Numbered from the stretch's first letter, positions 1 to 11,509 are shown. The stretch is 64,000 nucleotides of DNA from Fragilariopsis cylindrus CCMP1102 (GCA_900095095.1 FMBT01000318.1:372001-436000); one strand, 5' to 3'. Numbers and translations: made by a program. Notes: generated by a model from the sequence alone, not told the origin.

Positions 1-1513
1 TCTTTTCGATGTATTTATCTGGGTATGGCAAAGTGAGAGACAATGGAATCATATCTGAATATTGTGGAATATTCTTGTCCCATTTCTTACTAGAAGTTCC
101 CGTAATATCAGAATCAGCGATTGATGGAATTAGTTTGTTTAATGATGACGACCTTTCTGAAGATGATGACGTAGAGAATGACTTTCTGTTGTTAATTTGA
201 AAAGCCTTGATGAGTCGCTCTGGTAGTGTTGGTGTTATTTTTGTTGAAGGATTCGGCTTCGGCTTTGGTACTGTTATCAGATCTTTCGGTATTAATTCCG
301 GAAATCTTCGACAGAATCCTATATTGCTGTCAAATAAATCATCCACAACTAGTTCAATACTGGACCCACGATGAGGATTCTTGGTCCTACTTTCGATAGT
401 ATATCCTGCAGTTCCCATGGTCTTAGTAAAGACAGCATTAGGAGATACTAGTAGGTCGTTTGATGTATTATTATTCTGGTTAGCACTTCCTCCTGCTCCT
501 CGAAAATGATTTCCGGTTAACAGTAATCCCGGTGAGGACATGGGCGGTAATCGGATTGGTACCGACTTACGTTTCTTGGTATGAGAAGAAATATTTTGAG
601 TAGTTGAGGTAGATAATGATGATGATTTGTTCTGCTGTTCTTTTCGTCGTTGCTGTTGTTGTTGTTGAACGCCTTCAGCAGAGGGAATCTCCTTGGAGCT
701 CTTCTTCCCAGTCAATAATATCGTTGCAGAAGATATTATTTGTTTCCCTTTGGTCTTGGATGAATTTTCCTCTTTGACTTCTCCAATAGAAATTGATTGG
801 TTGTCCTTCTTTTGGGGAGATGAAGACGGTTCAGATTTCATGTGGCTATTATTATTGTTGTGAATACTAGCAGAATTCAGATGCTTCTCTTTCAAAGAAG
901 TGGTAGAAATATCAGCAGTGTTCAACACAATAGATTCATCTGACTCTTTAGTACCTGTTGAATTTGCAGCCTTTTTTGCTGTGACGTCGTTGTCGGCATT
1001 CAATACAAAAGATTCATTTGAATCTTTGGCGCATATTGAATTGATACTTTTTTTTGCTGCGACGTCGTTTTCGGTAATGGTAGCAGAAGCAGCTGCGGCT
1101 TCGTCGTCATCGTCATCCGTGTCGTTTTTGATATTTTCTGCGTGATGAGGGGGGCTATTGTTGTTATTTGATACGTCGTCCTTACGTTCCAGCTTGTGTT
1201 GTGATTCTGATAACATAGCCTTAAAAGATCCTCCGAGTGAAATCTTTAGTCGCTTCTTGTGATGAGCCGTAGATGGAGGATAAGTGATAGTACATGATAT
1301 GGCTTCTTTCTTACCGTTAGTATCTGCTTCGGCATTCTTTTTCGTCGTGGAGATGTTACCATCGTCTTCTTCTTCTTCTTCTTCTTCGTTGTTGTCGCTA
1401 CTGCTACTGCTGTTACTACTGCTACTACTGTTGCTATTATTGCTGTCGCTGCTACTATTCGACGTCGTACTTTCGTCATCTTCTAGCATTTGAAGTTGTT
1501 CCAAGGACGCCAT
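1..1513 (-). CDS. Partial low-complexity, disordered protein (N-terminal 504 codons)
   Basis: An uninterrupted minus-strand frame starts at the ATG at 1513-1511 (MASLEQLQMLEDDES) and runs off the left edge, so the C-terminus is missing. The first 60 residues are Ser/Asn runs followed by a Glu run, and a Gln run lies near residue 285. Two imperfect ~26-residue repeats occur around residues 145-200, both containing a KDSNES/KESDES core and a VLN motif. The middle is basic (KKRKSVPIRLPP, near residue 315), which could be a nuclear localisation signal. The best-ordered part is near residues 370-430 (TMGTAGYTIESR, VVDDLFDSNIGFC), and the visible end is SLTLPYPDKYIEK. I do not recognise the family. 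The order suggests a disordered N-terminal tail ahead of a domain outside the window. A nuclear role is inference only. Confidence 0.7.
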   Translation of the reverse strand, partial: MASLEQLQMLEDDESTTSNSSSDSNNSNSSSSSNSSSSSDNNEEEEEEEDDGNISTTKKNAEADTNGKKEAISCTITYPPSTAHHKKRLKISLGGSFKAMLSESQHKLERKDDVSNNNNSPPHHAENIKNDTDDDDDEAAAASATITENDVAAKKSINSICAKDSNESFVLNADNDVTAKKAANSTGTKESDESIVLNTADISTTSLKEKHLNSASIHNNNNSHMKSEPSSSPQKKDNQSISIGEVKEENSSKTKGKQIISSATILLTGKKSSKEIPSAEGVQQQQQQRRKEQQNKSSSLSTSTTQNISSHTKKRKSVPIRLPPMSSPGLLLTGNHFRGAGGSANQNNNTSNDLLVSPNAVFTKTMGTAGYTIESRTKNPHRGSSIELVVDDLFDSNIGFCRRFPELIPKDLITVPKPKPNPSTKITPTLPERLIKAFQINNRKSFSTSSSSERSSSLNKLIPSIADSDITGTSSKKWDKNIPQYSDMIPLSLTLPYPDKYIEK

Positions 1514-1728
1514 TGTCTTGCTGTTGTTTTATAACAAGAATGACACAAAGAGTAAAGTAAAAAGTGTGAAAAGTCGATAGTCCAATGATCGGGTTCAAGC
1601 CCAATACTACTGTAGACCAAAAGGAATGATTTTGTCCCAAATGAATATTGAGAAATATATTGAATATTGTAGCTAACTACTGTACTTCAAGTGTGTACAA
1701 TATAGTCCTTAAAAATGAGCCATATAGA

Positions 1729-1846
1729 GAGAACGACCATACCAACATGACAGCACCGCTTCCCGTCTGCTCAGCGAAGTTAAGCATGTTCGGGCCTGGT
1801 TAGTACTACGGTGGGGGACCACGTTGGAATCCCAGGTGTTGTTCTC
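1729..1846 (+). rRNA. 5S ribosomal RNA
   Basis: The 118-nt stretch matches eukaryotic 5S rRNA along its length: CGACCATACC near the 5' end, the internal control region with AGCGAAGTTAAGCA at about 1773-1786, CGGGCCTGGTTAGTACT in loop D/E, and GGTGGGGGACCACG before the 3' strand. The ends GAGAAC and GTTCTC pair to close helix I. It is a single copy between protein genes, not in a visible rDNA array. It would be transcribed by Pol III from the internal promoter. Confidence 0.96.
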
Positions 1847-1857
1847 TTTTTTCTTTT
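1847..1857 (+). terminator. Pol III T-run terminator of 5S rRNA
   Basis: Directly after the 5S 3' end lies TTTTTTCTTTT, a run of T residues on the non-template strand as used by RNA polymerase III for termination. Confidence 0.8.
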
Positions 1858-1936
1858 TGTCTTTATTTTTATTTTAATGTTTTCATCTTTATTTTTTAAA
1901 TTTGTGAAACCACCCTTTATTTTAGTTCATCAACGT

Positions 1937-2512
1937 CATCTTATTCCTCTTCCTCTCTCTTATTACAATTAACATACAGTACCACCCACTTACATTGTAC
2001 TATTATCTGCCTGACTACTATTTGGTTGAATTTCAACTGCTGGGGAAACAACAGTACTACAACAAAAACTCTCCTTCTGAGATGCTTTTATAGTGAAGTA
2101 GTAAGCTTGCCTCTATGAAAGGCGGTTGGAGTCTAATTTTAACAACAATAATTTGCTACTTTATTACTGTAAATAAATGTGTAATATACATGAGATATCT
2201 GCTATACTGGACTGTTGATGGATGGATGGATGGATGTGTTGTTGAGTTGTTGTTTGTTGAAAAGAATACTGACTATTAATAGAAAAGTATATAATTAAAT
2301 TTCATTACAAATAGATGTATTTTATATTTCATACACCAATGCTTTTATTCAACATGTTCAATGTTGTGCAAATAAATCTTGCACTGTACAACATCTTCCT
2401 ATTGGGCTAGCTACCTCCTACTGTGTTATATAGTAGTTTGCACATTACTATTATTATTATGGTGAGGTACAATGTATGAAGTACAGACTTAGTGTTTGTA
2501 AGTGAGGGCATC
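1937..2512. other. Noncoding CpG-poor block A
   Basis: I see no gene here between the 5S rRNA and the gene starting at 2605. Reading by eye gives one CpG in about 576 bp (near 2122), against many in the flanking genes. The block holds a short GGAT repeat near 2217-2236 and many TGTTGT words. CpGs reappear abruptly at 2513, about 90 bp before the start codon. It is one of five such blocks (see findings). Confidence 0.6.
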
Positions 2513-2604
2513 ATCGTCGACGAACTTCTTTTAAACTTCGAATTTGTTTTAGACTTTGTTCTTGACAATTTTCTCATTATGCTCCATCACTACTGACGAC
2601 GACT

Positions 2605-5600
2605 ATGTTAGGAGGCAACAGGCAACAGGCAACAATCCGACTATCACATCAAGGAAAATTTTCTTCTCAGGCGAAGTTTTCTACAATGACAGCACAAGAA
2701 GAGGCAAAGAAATCTGCTAATGGAGAAGACGAAGATGAATCATGGATTCCTTTGACTTCACAACAACAAGAACACGAACCTGTCGAAAGAGTGGCATATT
2801 CTATTAGCGCGTGCAGTACAGTTGATAACAACGACGACGACGACAGAAACAATATAAATACGACAAACGGTGATGCCGATCTTAATTCAAGAAAACAGCA
2901 GCAACAGCAACAGCAACATGCTGATGTTGATAATAATCGACTGAAATCTATTCAGAATCGTTTTGAAGATAGAATTTCCATTCAAACAAATTTGGTAAAT
3001 CATCCTGTGGATTACTTTTGGCGACGTTTCTTAATCAATTTACTTCGACAAATATGGGCCTTAGAAATTCGGATACGATTAGGAATTTTTCTTTTGGCTG
3101 CTGGAATATTGACAAGAATTTTCATATTGTCATTTTATATCATTTTGTATCCAAGGTATTCTATCCTTTCATTGATCTTAATTGCAAGTTTATTATACAT
3201 CGACCCATTTGATGTACAGGGTCAAATAAAGGATGTAGGGGAAATCCTTGTACATCTCTTCTCTCCATATTCGTCTCATCATCATCAGATGAACCAGAGT
3301 ATGATGACACAGGAACGACGAAGACTTGATCTCAATAAAGTCCGGAGACTCTCATTTATTATATTCGCGATACCAACAGTATTAGAAGTAAGAACATTTT
3401 CGTTTCTAACTCAAATCAAAGTGGAGTTAGCAACATCGTCATATTTATATAATATCGGAATAAGTTTATGTATTTCCATCGTGATGATGTTCTTACTTAG
3501 AGTCAGGCAAATGAAACCCAGTGATATATCTTATTATGGACTATTGATTCTATATGGTTCTGCTCTCCTTGTTACCATTGTTAGCTACGATAATGAGACG
3601 AATGATCTGCGACGGATACCATTCCTTGCAGCTCCCTTCCTAACTGCAACGTCTACTCTGTTATTAATGCACAAAGATGATGATATGGAATGGCTTTCTC
3701 GTATCATCCGACATACATTTCGTTTAACATTACGAGATGTATTATCGTCTGTTGGTGAACGGGTTGCCGAAGATGAAATGTTGCAACTAGCCATTTTGCG
3801 ATGGATATTAGATTTTTGGGCATCAAATCCATCAGCGACAGCATCGACAGCAACAACATCCACGCCAGAGAAGGAATCTAGATCAGAATCAGCGCCAAAT
3901 ACAACAACACAACAACAACAAAAATCTGAACAAGTCGTATCATCTACTGGACAAACATTGAAGGAAAAGGTCCCTACAAGTATAACTTCCACAAAACCCC
4001 ATGACATTCAATGGGAAGAGCTTCTTCCAATGCTAAGTGTTGAAATCGATCACATGGAGCAAGAAGTTGACGCACTACAATTTAAAAGCAATCAAAGTAG
4101 TGGTGAAAGTGATCAATTAGACGCAGCGGTATCCTTAACAACTCAAAAGCACCATAATCAACAGAATATGCATTCATTAATGGATCTCAAAGCTATGCTT
4201 CTATCGTTCGATGTCGATGATCGGGCTGAACCAGCTGTATTGGCGTACAGGAAAGCCGTCGAATCGTTTCCACCAAAAAAGGAGACAGCCGTGACGATAT
4301 CCATCTTACGTAGATGTCCAGCATTGATCACATTAATATGTCATATCTTTCTATTGAAGGATTTCAAATCATTCTTCATTTCGTTTGTTATTCTATGTCC
4401 ATTTGTTGCCATGGAAGTATATCGGATTACTATGTGGATAGAGGCATGCCAACAATTTGCACCTGCTACAACCAACGATGATGTCGACGAAGACCGGATA
4501 GAAGAAGATTGGAGAATACCTGCTTGTCTAAAAAATGTGGATACCATGACAATTATTCTATCTGGTGACGTTCGCTCTTCATTCCGTCTGCCATCACTCT
4601 TGCTGGTTTGGCATAATATTGTGAGCTCTGTCTCTGCATTGGAAATAGGTCTATCTACGGCCCGTTGCGCTGAAACGACGGTCGTCGCTGTTGATTTTGC
4701 TGGAAGTGCAGTATCTCTTGTTCAATTTGGATTTGAGATTTCTCAACATGGACTACTCCATGGCTTGATAGTTATGGTTAATGAAATTGTGTCTATTCAT
4801 GCTAGTGGTCGAGATGTTAATAGCCTTGATATGTTGGACGACGATAAATCGACGAAATACACAAAAGCTGCCATTCGTGTTATCCATTCTGGACATAGAG
4901 TTGTCAGAAATATAAATTTATTATCTAAAGATCAAAACGTAGTGATGATCGCCCAGCCATTACTTAGTTACTTGGGGCTGATAATAGGTCATAAATGGCT
5001 TTGGGGTAAAGACGATGAAAAAAGTGGGGACGTTTTTGCGCAAGAATCTGATGACCTACGTAGCGACGTAGAATTGCGAGATATAAAGAGGATTGGTAAT
5101 AGCGAGAACATCGAGTATACGGACCTCATCAGTGCAATTGAGTGCTCAGGAGAGGATAATAAAAGGCAAACATCCAATACTTGTACGCGTTCTGCTGTCA
5201 ATGATATGATATCGGTTCAACGTGAATTAACTCCGAAGCCAACAACTCCTGAGGAAGAGCTTTCCGAAGTAATAGATATGGTCGCAACATTATATGAGCA
5301 GGGATTGATAGAAGATATAGAGAAGGACGATTTTTTCCAAAAGTTATCGAAACTTGAGAAAGAGGAGCTATTTGATCAATCTGTGCTCGATGCAATGAAA
5401 AGAACACTAAGGATTGTCCTTGAAAATGGTTCGAGTATTTCCTCTGTAGACGATACAAATTATGAGGGAGTTCTTCGGAAGTCATCTCACATTAGCTTGG
5501 ATGATACATCTAGTGAACCGAGGGAATATGTAAAAGGCGTCCCGGAGACAGCAAATATTGACTCGTCAAACATCTGTAGCTTCGATTTGCCATTGGGAGA

Positions 5601-5898
5601 GGAAAAGAATAACACGGTACAACGTGGGGAAGATTCTATGAAGTCACAGTCCGATGCTAACAACAACAATTTTATTGCCTTCGGTGTAGCGGCATTAGGT
5701 GTTGTCGCTGGTGGTGTGTTGTTGACCATGGGGGGCGGTGCTGAAAACACTGAGGAAGATGTCCACGGATCTAGCAATAATGACGATAGTGCAGATAAAA
5801 CATACAAAGAAGACAGTGAAAATACATTGCCCACACTTGAGATCGTCGAGCTAACTGATAATGACAAAGAAGATGACTGGGTAGCGATAGCTCAATAA
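2605..5898 (+). CDS. Large multipass membrane protein, unrecognised family
   Basis: One exon of 1097 codons. An alternative start is Met28, because the first 27 residues are basic and the next ~100 are acidic, with Asp and Gln runs. Hydrophobic segments suitable for membrane helices lie near residues 160-205 (two, separated by LYPRYS), 250-265, 285-310 (IGISLCISIVMMFLL), 318-335, 350-365, 570-610 (LICHIFLLKDFKSFFISF), and a short C-terminal one near 1030-1048 (FGVAALGVVAGGVLLTMGG). The segment from residue 850 to 1020 is acidic and probably soluble; it contains a helical region (EELSEVIDMVATLYEQGLIEDIE). The last ~40 residues are acidic. I do not recognise a characterised family. It is convergent with the next gene, with about 44 bp between their stop codons. 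Confidence 0.85.
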   Translation: MLGGNRQQATIRLSHQGKFSSQAKFSTMTAQEEAKKSANGEDEDESWIPLTSQQQEHEPVERVAYSISACSTVDNNDDDDRNNINTTNGDADLNSRKQQQQQQQHADVDNNRLKSIQNRFEDRISIQTNLVNHPVDYFWRRFLINLLRQIWALEIRIRLGIFLLAAGILTRIFILSFYIILYPRYSILSLILIASLLYIDPFDVQGQIKDVGEILVHLFSPYSSHHHQMNQSMMTQERRRLDLNKVRRLSFIIFAIPTVLEVRTFSFLTQIKVELATSSYLYNIGISLCISIVMMFLLRVRQMKPSDISYYGLLILYGSALLVTIVSYDNETNDLRRIPFLAAPFLTATSTLLLMHKDDDMEWLSRIIRHTFRLTLRDVLSSVGERVAEDEMLQLAILRWILDFWASNPSATASTATTSTPEKESRSESAPNTTTQQQQKSEQVVSSTGQTLKEKVPTSITSTKPHDIQWEELLPMLSVEIDHMEQEVDALQFKSNQSSGESDQLDAAVSLTTQKHHNQQNMHSLMDLKAMLLSFDVDDRAEPAVLAYRKAVESFPPKKETAVTISILRRCPALITLICHIFLLKDFKSFFISFVILCPFVAMEVYRITMWIEACQQFAPATTNDDVDEDRIEEDWRIPACLKNVDTMTIILSGDVRSSFRLPSLLLVWHNIVSSVSALEIGLSTARCAETTVVAVDFAGSAVSLVQFGFEISQHGLLHGLIVMVNEIVSIHASGRDVNSLDMLDDDKSTKYTKAAIRVIHSGHRVVRNINLLSKDQNVVMIAQPLLSYLGLIIGHKWLWGKDDEKSGDVFAQESDDLRSDVELRDIKRIGNSENIEYTDLISAIECSGEDNKRQTSNTCTRSAVNDMISVQRELTPKPTTPEEELSEVIDMVATLYEQGLIEDIEKDDFFQKLSKLEKEELFDQSVLDAMKRTLRIVLENGSSISSVDDTNYEGVLRKSSHISLDDTSSEPREYVKGVPETANIDSSNICSFDLPLGEEKNNTVQRGEDSMKSQSDANNNNFIAFGVAALGVVAGGVLLTMGGGAENTEEDVHGSSNNDDSADKTYKEDSENTLPTLEIVELTDNDKEDDWVAIAQ

Positions 5899-5942
5899 GG
5901 TTATTTTTTGGCTGGTTTAAATTTTGATTTACGACCACCTTT

Positions 5943-7887
5943 TTATAGATCCTCTGTTTTTCTGTACATATCTGCGTCTCCATTATCGATGAATTCTTGA
6001 GCTCGTATGTGCTCAGCTTGTTTACTTTTTTGGATGTAAATTGGATGCTGGCCGGTAGGATACGAAGGACAGTCATAGCAGCCAGCCTTGCAACCTGTTT
6101 GGACACATCTCTCTTTCAATGTATGATACCACGACGAACGACGATTGACGTCGCTATCCCTAACATGTAGAGGAATATGACCTCTTCTGTGCCCCAAATG
6201 TTTGTGATCCGTCCTCCCGTCTCCTTCGTCTCTTACAGTCTCGAGTTCTTTCAATTCCTGATAGGAAACTCGATGCATGCAAGAGACGGGGCAAGCTTCA
6301 ACCGCAGAATCAACGTCTTGACCAGTTTTTTGGGAAAACGTCCTAGCACGACCTGATTCCTCCAGCATCGAAAAAGAGGATGATGCAATGGTGGCACACT
6401 GTATACAACCAATGCAAGATTCTTCATCGATAAATACTAAAGTAGCAAGCATACGTCGATAAAGCATTGTTAGATCAGATAAAACATTTTCAATCATAGC
6501 AATGGTAGTATGCACAACGAGATTTTTTTAAAAGGGAAACATACCGAAGTCTCCACCTCGCATTCGAAGAGGCGTCTTTTGGTCGCTCGCCAGTTCCACA
6601 GACTTGTGACTATTTGAACTAGTGGGTTGCTCTCGTCGTCCAGTGCTACTCTTTTGTTCGGGGTCGGTAAAATCCCAATCCAAAATCTCACACTCATCCA
6701 TAAACATGTTGTTTCTACTCTTGTTACTAGCATTTACAGTCAATTCTGTATCTTTGGCAAGTAATTTTTCCGCTAGAAGCCAGCGTTCTTCTTCGATCGG
6801 TGACATTATTCCGTGGGCTAGGAAGAGGAAACAGGCAAAGGTTAGAATAGAAGCAAGATAACGAAAAAAAAATTCCGTGACGTGACTGGTCCTCTGAGCC
6901 AGACCAGGCCGTAGCGGGTCCAATTTTAATACTTACCGCGGATATCTCTCCATACAACATCTCTAAACGATTCTCTAAATTCCAAATGACGTTTTGGAAC
7001 TGATGATAAGTCGGGGATATCACCAACAATACAAGACAGATACAGACGTTGTAAGTCTATTTCTACAAGTCTACCGCTTCTATACGTACTAAAGTCCGAC
7101 AAAGTTTTAGAACTCGTTTATCGTGAGGGCTGACTTTATACTTTTCCTCTTCCCGTAATGACTTTGTCATCCAGGAGGCAATGCATGTTCTATCCATACC
7201 TAGAACTCCATCAACGACACTATGAATCGCATGTTCATTGAACATTTTTGAAACCGCATCTTTAAGAAATTTCGTCGCATCACATGTATCAATATTCAGA
7301 ACCACTAATTGTGATACGTCATCTTTTTCCTCTTTGGTTAAAGGTGCGATAGCCCTTCCTTCCTCAATCAGTAATGAAGTGGGCTGCTCGTTACATCGTA
7401 TCAGCATAGCGATCTCATCGTCCATAGCATTCTCAGTAGATTCCTTGATGCGATTATTTACGTTGCTTGGCTCGTCTAATGATGTATCATACATGTTTAC
7501 GTCCAACGTAGAATATGAATTATGAATCTCATCGATCATCTCGTCGACGTCATCCTGGATCCAATTGTCTTCCTCTGGTATTTCAAGAATTATCTGAGAA
7601 GACACGTCGTCGTCAGTCATCATTTCGTTTGTAAATTCTGAGATATTTTCTTGAACAGTAGTTACACTGCTGGTATCTGAGATAGATCCCCAATTATCAC
7701 CTGATACCGACCAAGAACTGCCGTCAAGATTGTCATCGGTACTACTTCGAAGCAGAGGAGAGTAACTGTATCGAGAAGGAGAGGAAAGGAAAGGAAACCC
7801 GACACCAACATGGCAAAAAAATATCACCAAGAAGAGCAGTAACGCACTGCTCCTTATTACTTTCTTCTTCTTTATTACCGGTATCAT
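5943..7887 (-). CDS. Plastid-targeted 4Fe-4S ferredoxin-domain protein (one apparent 1-nt frameshift)
   Basis: Exons: 7887-6937, 6817-6545 and 6436-5943. Introns are GTAAGT..CTAG (119 nt) and GTATGT..TTTAG (108 nt), and the spliced frame gives 572 aa. The N-terminus is a signal peptide (ALLLFLVIFFCHVGVG) followed by FPFL, so Phe sits at the predicted cleavage site, the diatom plastid-import hallmark. Residues 60-200 are acidic. The third exon ends MRGGDF and joins VFIDEESCIGCIQC, giving CxxCxxC and later CPVSC, the ligands of a bacterial-type 4Fe-4S cluster. The C-terminal part is His/Cys-rich (CVQTGCKAGCYDCP). One base appears missing in the TT at 7067-7068; a single added base rejoins both frames and fits every splice phase. 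Similar ferredoxin modules occur in chloroplast J-proteins, but no J domain is visible. An electron-transfer or Fe-S role is inferred. Confidence 0.8.
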
Positions 7888-8592
7888 AATAGTGGATTTA
7901 ATTTTCTTGTGACGTTATGCTACTGCCACTGGCTTTCAAATGCGGTTTTTATGCAAGCTACGAACTAGGTTATAGTTGGTATCTACTCAAGGAGTCTGGA
8001 GTTATGGTGAAATCAATCAACTTAGCCGCTGGATGGTGCAAGTAGACTATCTAGTAGATGGATTTTTTAGTATTCTGAATCGATTACCATTCTTACAATC
8101 TACTTCAAGTACTGTACCAAAAAGCGAAAATATTTCTACTGTACTGTGGATCAGGTCCTTCTTCGTTAGGTGCCTGCTTAAAGTAACAGGCGACCCATCA
8201 CTTCAAACACGATTGTTCTTTTTGCGCAGATTTTACGATCAGCTGGTATCTTTTATCTTTTACAGTACTTCGCATAAGTTTCAAAAAATATTGAGACGTG
8301 GATATTTTGACGTTTCCAAACCCTAGTGTAAACGTAGTCGTGACTAACTTTGATTGGATGGAATTCAGTTGTAAAAATGAAAAAAGGCATAAATAAATTT
8401 CTGAGACCGTTATAATTTAGAATTTGAATTCGATCTGAATCCGAGATTCTCACAATAACCGCGTACAATTACAAGTAGTGGTAATCAATCTATTTTTATT
8501 CTCATTACAATTCTGTAGCAACCACAACATACCTTTTTTTTGCACTAAAGAAGTTTGACATTCAATCAAGAAACGAAAGGGGAAAAACAGAA
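7888..8592. other. Divergent intergenic region
   Basis: This 705-bp spacer separates two outward-facing starts (plastid 4Fe-4S protein and secreted dehydrogenase), so it should carry both promoters. CpG is present throughout. A 116-codon open frame at 7976-8326 has no recognisable features and I treat it as chance. I see no RNA gene or repeat. Confidence 0.5.
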
Positions 8593-11465
8593 ATGAGGAC
8601 TTTCGCTTGTTATGCTGGTTTTCTTTTGTCAATCTGCTTTTGCGCAAGAATTCATGCGTTACCGTCTGGTTTTCGAGACGAAGGTGTTGCTTTCAAGAGT
8701 GGAGCAACTGGTTTCACCTTCGTGCCTAAGGTAGATGGTGGATCAATCCTCTTGATATGTCAAAAGAAAGGTGAGGTAATTGCGATACCTGACCCTGATA
8801 AAGCTGATAGTAAAAAAGTTGATGTCCTTGATATAGAAGATAAAGTATGCACTGACGGAGAGCGGGGAATATCACAGATCATTCCACATCCAGATTTTCT
8901 CAAAACGAGATATGTTTATCTATTCTATACATTTGACAAAAATGGGGGATGCAAATTTAGCGATGTCGATGGACCGGTCAACGTCGTTTCTCGATTTACG
9001 CTCAACGATGATCTTAAAATGGTTGACGAAAAAATTATTCTACAAACTAGTCCATTACACAGTAAAGTGCACAACGCTGGTGATATGAAATTCGGAAACG
9101 ACGGATATCTCTATGTCACGCTTGGTAATGGTGGGAAAGCCAACGAGCATATGAATAGTCAAAAAGCAAATACATTACTTGGATCTATTGTGCGCATCAC
9201 CGAAGATGGTGACATCCCTAGTGATAATCCCTTCACGGACGATGACGACAGGAAATGTGGCAATGACGGTGTAACTTCTTCATCTAGTAGATGTTCTGAG
9301 ATTTGGTCCATTGGTTTTCGAAATCCTTTCCGATTTGCAATGAATCCTAACGAGAAGGATTTTACTCAGTTTTGGGTACACGATGTTGGTGGTGCGACAT
9401 GGGAAGAAATAAGCGAGGTCACATCTAAATCTCCCGGCAAGAATTATGGATATAGAGACATGGAGGGACCCTGCAAGCGTGGTTCAAAAGTGGATTGTAA
9501 ACCAAATGAAAAATTTGTAGATCCCTTATATTACTATGAACATAATGAAGAGGGTGACGGTTGTGTTGCGGGTGGAGCATTTATACCAAATGGAATATGG
9601 CCTTCTCAATACGATAACAAATATCTATTCGCTGATTTTATCTTCAAGGAGATATATCTTTTATCAAAGGGAGATGACGGTTGTCGTGACTGCTCTCCTC
9701 CTCGTCCGGACTATCAAAGAGAAAGTTTCAAAAGTACAGGAGACACTGGACAACCTCTACAGCTGACTTTTGGACCGTACAAAAATAAACAAGCTCTGTA
9801 TTACAGGTACGTATAGTATCCGCATAGCGTTATACCTGTCTATTGTAGAACGATAGTCTTTTAGATTGAAATACATTGTGACGAAAACTTAACAACGCTC
9901 AACACTTTTTACGTTTCCTTATAATCAACATCTAAACATACTCTAGTTTGTGGGCACCAGATGGAAAATACACTATCCGACGTATTATTTATGAGGGAGG
10001 AGACGATAGCAATAACAAAGCTCCGGATGCAGAGATTCGAGTTGAAGATAGAGTCTTTGGTATTAAGGAAAGTATCGTTTTTGATGGTAGCGAGAGTTCA
10101 GATCCTGATGGACAGAAATTATCGTTTGAGTGGAGCTTTGGTGATGGTGGTAGTTCAACCAAAGATATCAAAACCAAATCATACGGCAAGGAAGGAAAAT
10201 ATGATGTCAGTCTCACAGTTTCAGATGAAAATGGCTTTGCAGATAAGGCTTCCAAGACGATAATGGTAGGGAGGCCTCCGGTACCAGTAATTGTATCTCC
10301 TCTAGTAAATGTAACCTTTGCGGTGGATGACGTTTTTATGTTGATTGGATTTGCTAATGATGCTGATGGGAACTTTCTTTCAGATTTAGATTTGACTTGG
10401 GAAGTGAGGCAGATGCATAATACACATTACCATCCATTTTTAGACCAGACAGTTGGAAATGAAATCATCGTACCTCCAGCCCCGTCTCCAGAAGATTTCC
10501 ATGCCTCTACTAACTCCTTCTTAAGGATATTGTTGACAGCAACTGACAGAAACGGTCTTACCAGCACAGTAACCAGAGACATCATGCCTAAGACGATCTC
10601 ACTTTATTTTGAGACTGATCCACCGGGGCTCGAATTAATACTTGATGGAATCAACATTAAAACACCAGAAGATACTCCATTGGAAGTTATTAGCTGGATC
10701 AATCATAATATCACTATAGATGTCAGAGACCAAAATGATATGGTATTTGATGGTTGGACTAATGGAATTAGCTCACGTCAGAGCAAGAATACAGTTCGTG
10801 AAAATTCTAATGAGAATGTCCGAACGGCAAAATTTGTCAAGTTAGAGACTGCTACATTTGCACAAGAGACTACTGCATTTGAACCTAGGACGAAATCTGA
10901 CGTAAGCAACGATGAATGCAACTCAATTTGTAAGTAATTTTAGAACCAATTCGAGGCAATTATCATTCCTGTAAATCAAAGCAATTCCTGACTCTCTTTC
11001 TTTCAATGTTCCTTTTATGATGAGGCAGATGAAATTTTATGCAGTGACAACCGCTTAGGGGGGCTGTGTAAGGCTATCGACGCCGCCGACTTGTCAAGAA
11101 CTTTTGTCGAAGACCAATGGACGATCTTTGCCCCGGACGACGGAGCAATATTCAGATCACCAGATGAATTCCAAGATCTGTTGCGGGATGAGTCAAGCGA
11201 TCCTGAATTATTAGCCTATCATTTATCATATCATTTTTCGAAAGGTAAAGTTCTCAAGAAGAAGGATCTTCCTTGTCGTGCTGGTGAAAATTTAGTTCCT
11301 ATGATTAATGATATGGACAGTCGCACTCTTTGTAATGATGAAGTACCGACATTTCAGAAAGGAAAAGGGAACTCCGATGATAACTTGCCCGAAATAATCG
11401 GATTTGATATTGAGGCATGCAATGGAGTTATACATATTTTGGATAGAGTCCTGTTATATGATTAA
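8593..11465 (+). CDS. Secreted glucose/sorbosone dehydrogenase-like protein with PKD and fasciclin domains
   Basis: Exons: 8593-9806, 9947-10929 and 11029-11465, with introns GTACGT..CTAG (140 nt) and GTAAGT..GCAG (99 nt); phases agree and give 877 aa. Residues 1-22 are a signal peptide (CFCARIHA-LPSGF). Residues ~23-405 form a PQQ-type GSDH/HHIP-like beta-propeller: HNAGDMKFGNDGYLYVTLGN, IWSIGFRNPFRF, and GGAFIPNG. Residues ~435-515 are a PKD domain (FDGSESSDPDGQKLSFEWSF). The third exon encodes a FAS1 domain with the H1-like TIFAPDDGAIF and H2-like GVIHILDRVLL. Cysteine pairs support an extracellular location. Propellers of this type oxidise aldoses or serve as glycan-binding scaffolds; FAS1 and PKD mediate adhesion. 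Joining all three suggests a role in the extracellular matrix. No metal or cofactor site could be verified here. Confidence 0.87.
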
Positions 11466-11509
11466 ACAGAATAGAATAAACACACATAGTCAGTACTTTT
11501 ATAAAGTCG

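Noticed and set aside
1580-1615. GGGTTCAAGCCC resembling a tRNA T-arm upstream of the 5S gene
   Set aside because: No D-arm, anticodon arm or acceptor stem can be placed around it.
7976-8326. 116-codon open frame in the divergent spacer
   Set aside because: No recognisable composition, motif or start context. It fits chance in AT-rich DNA.
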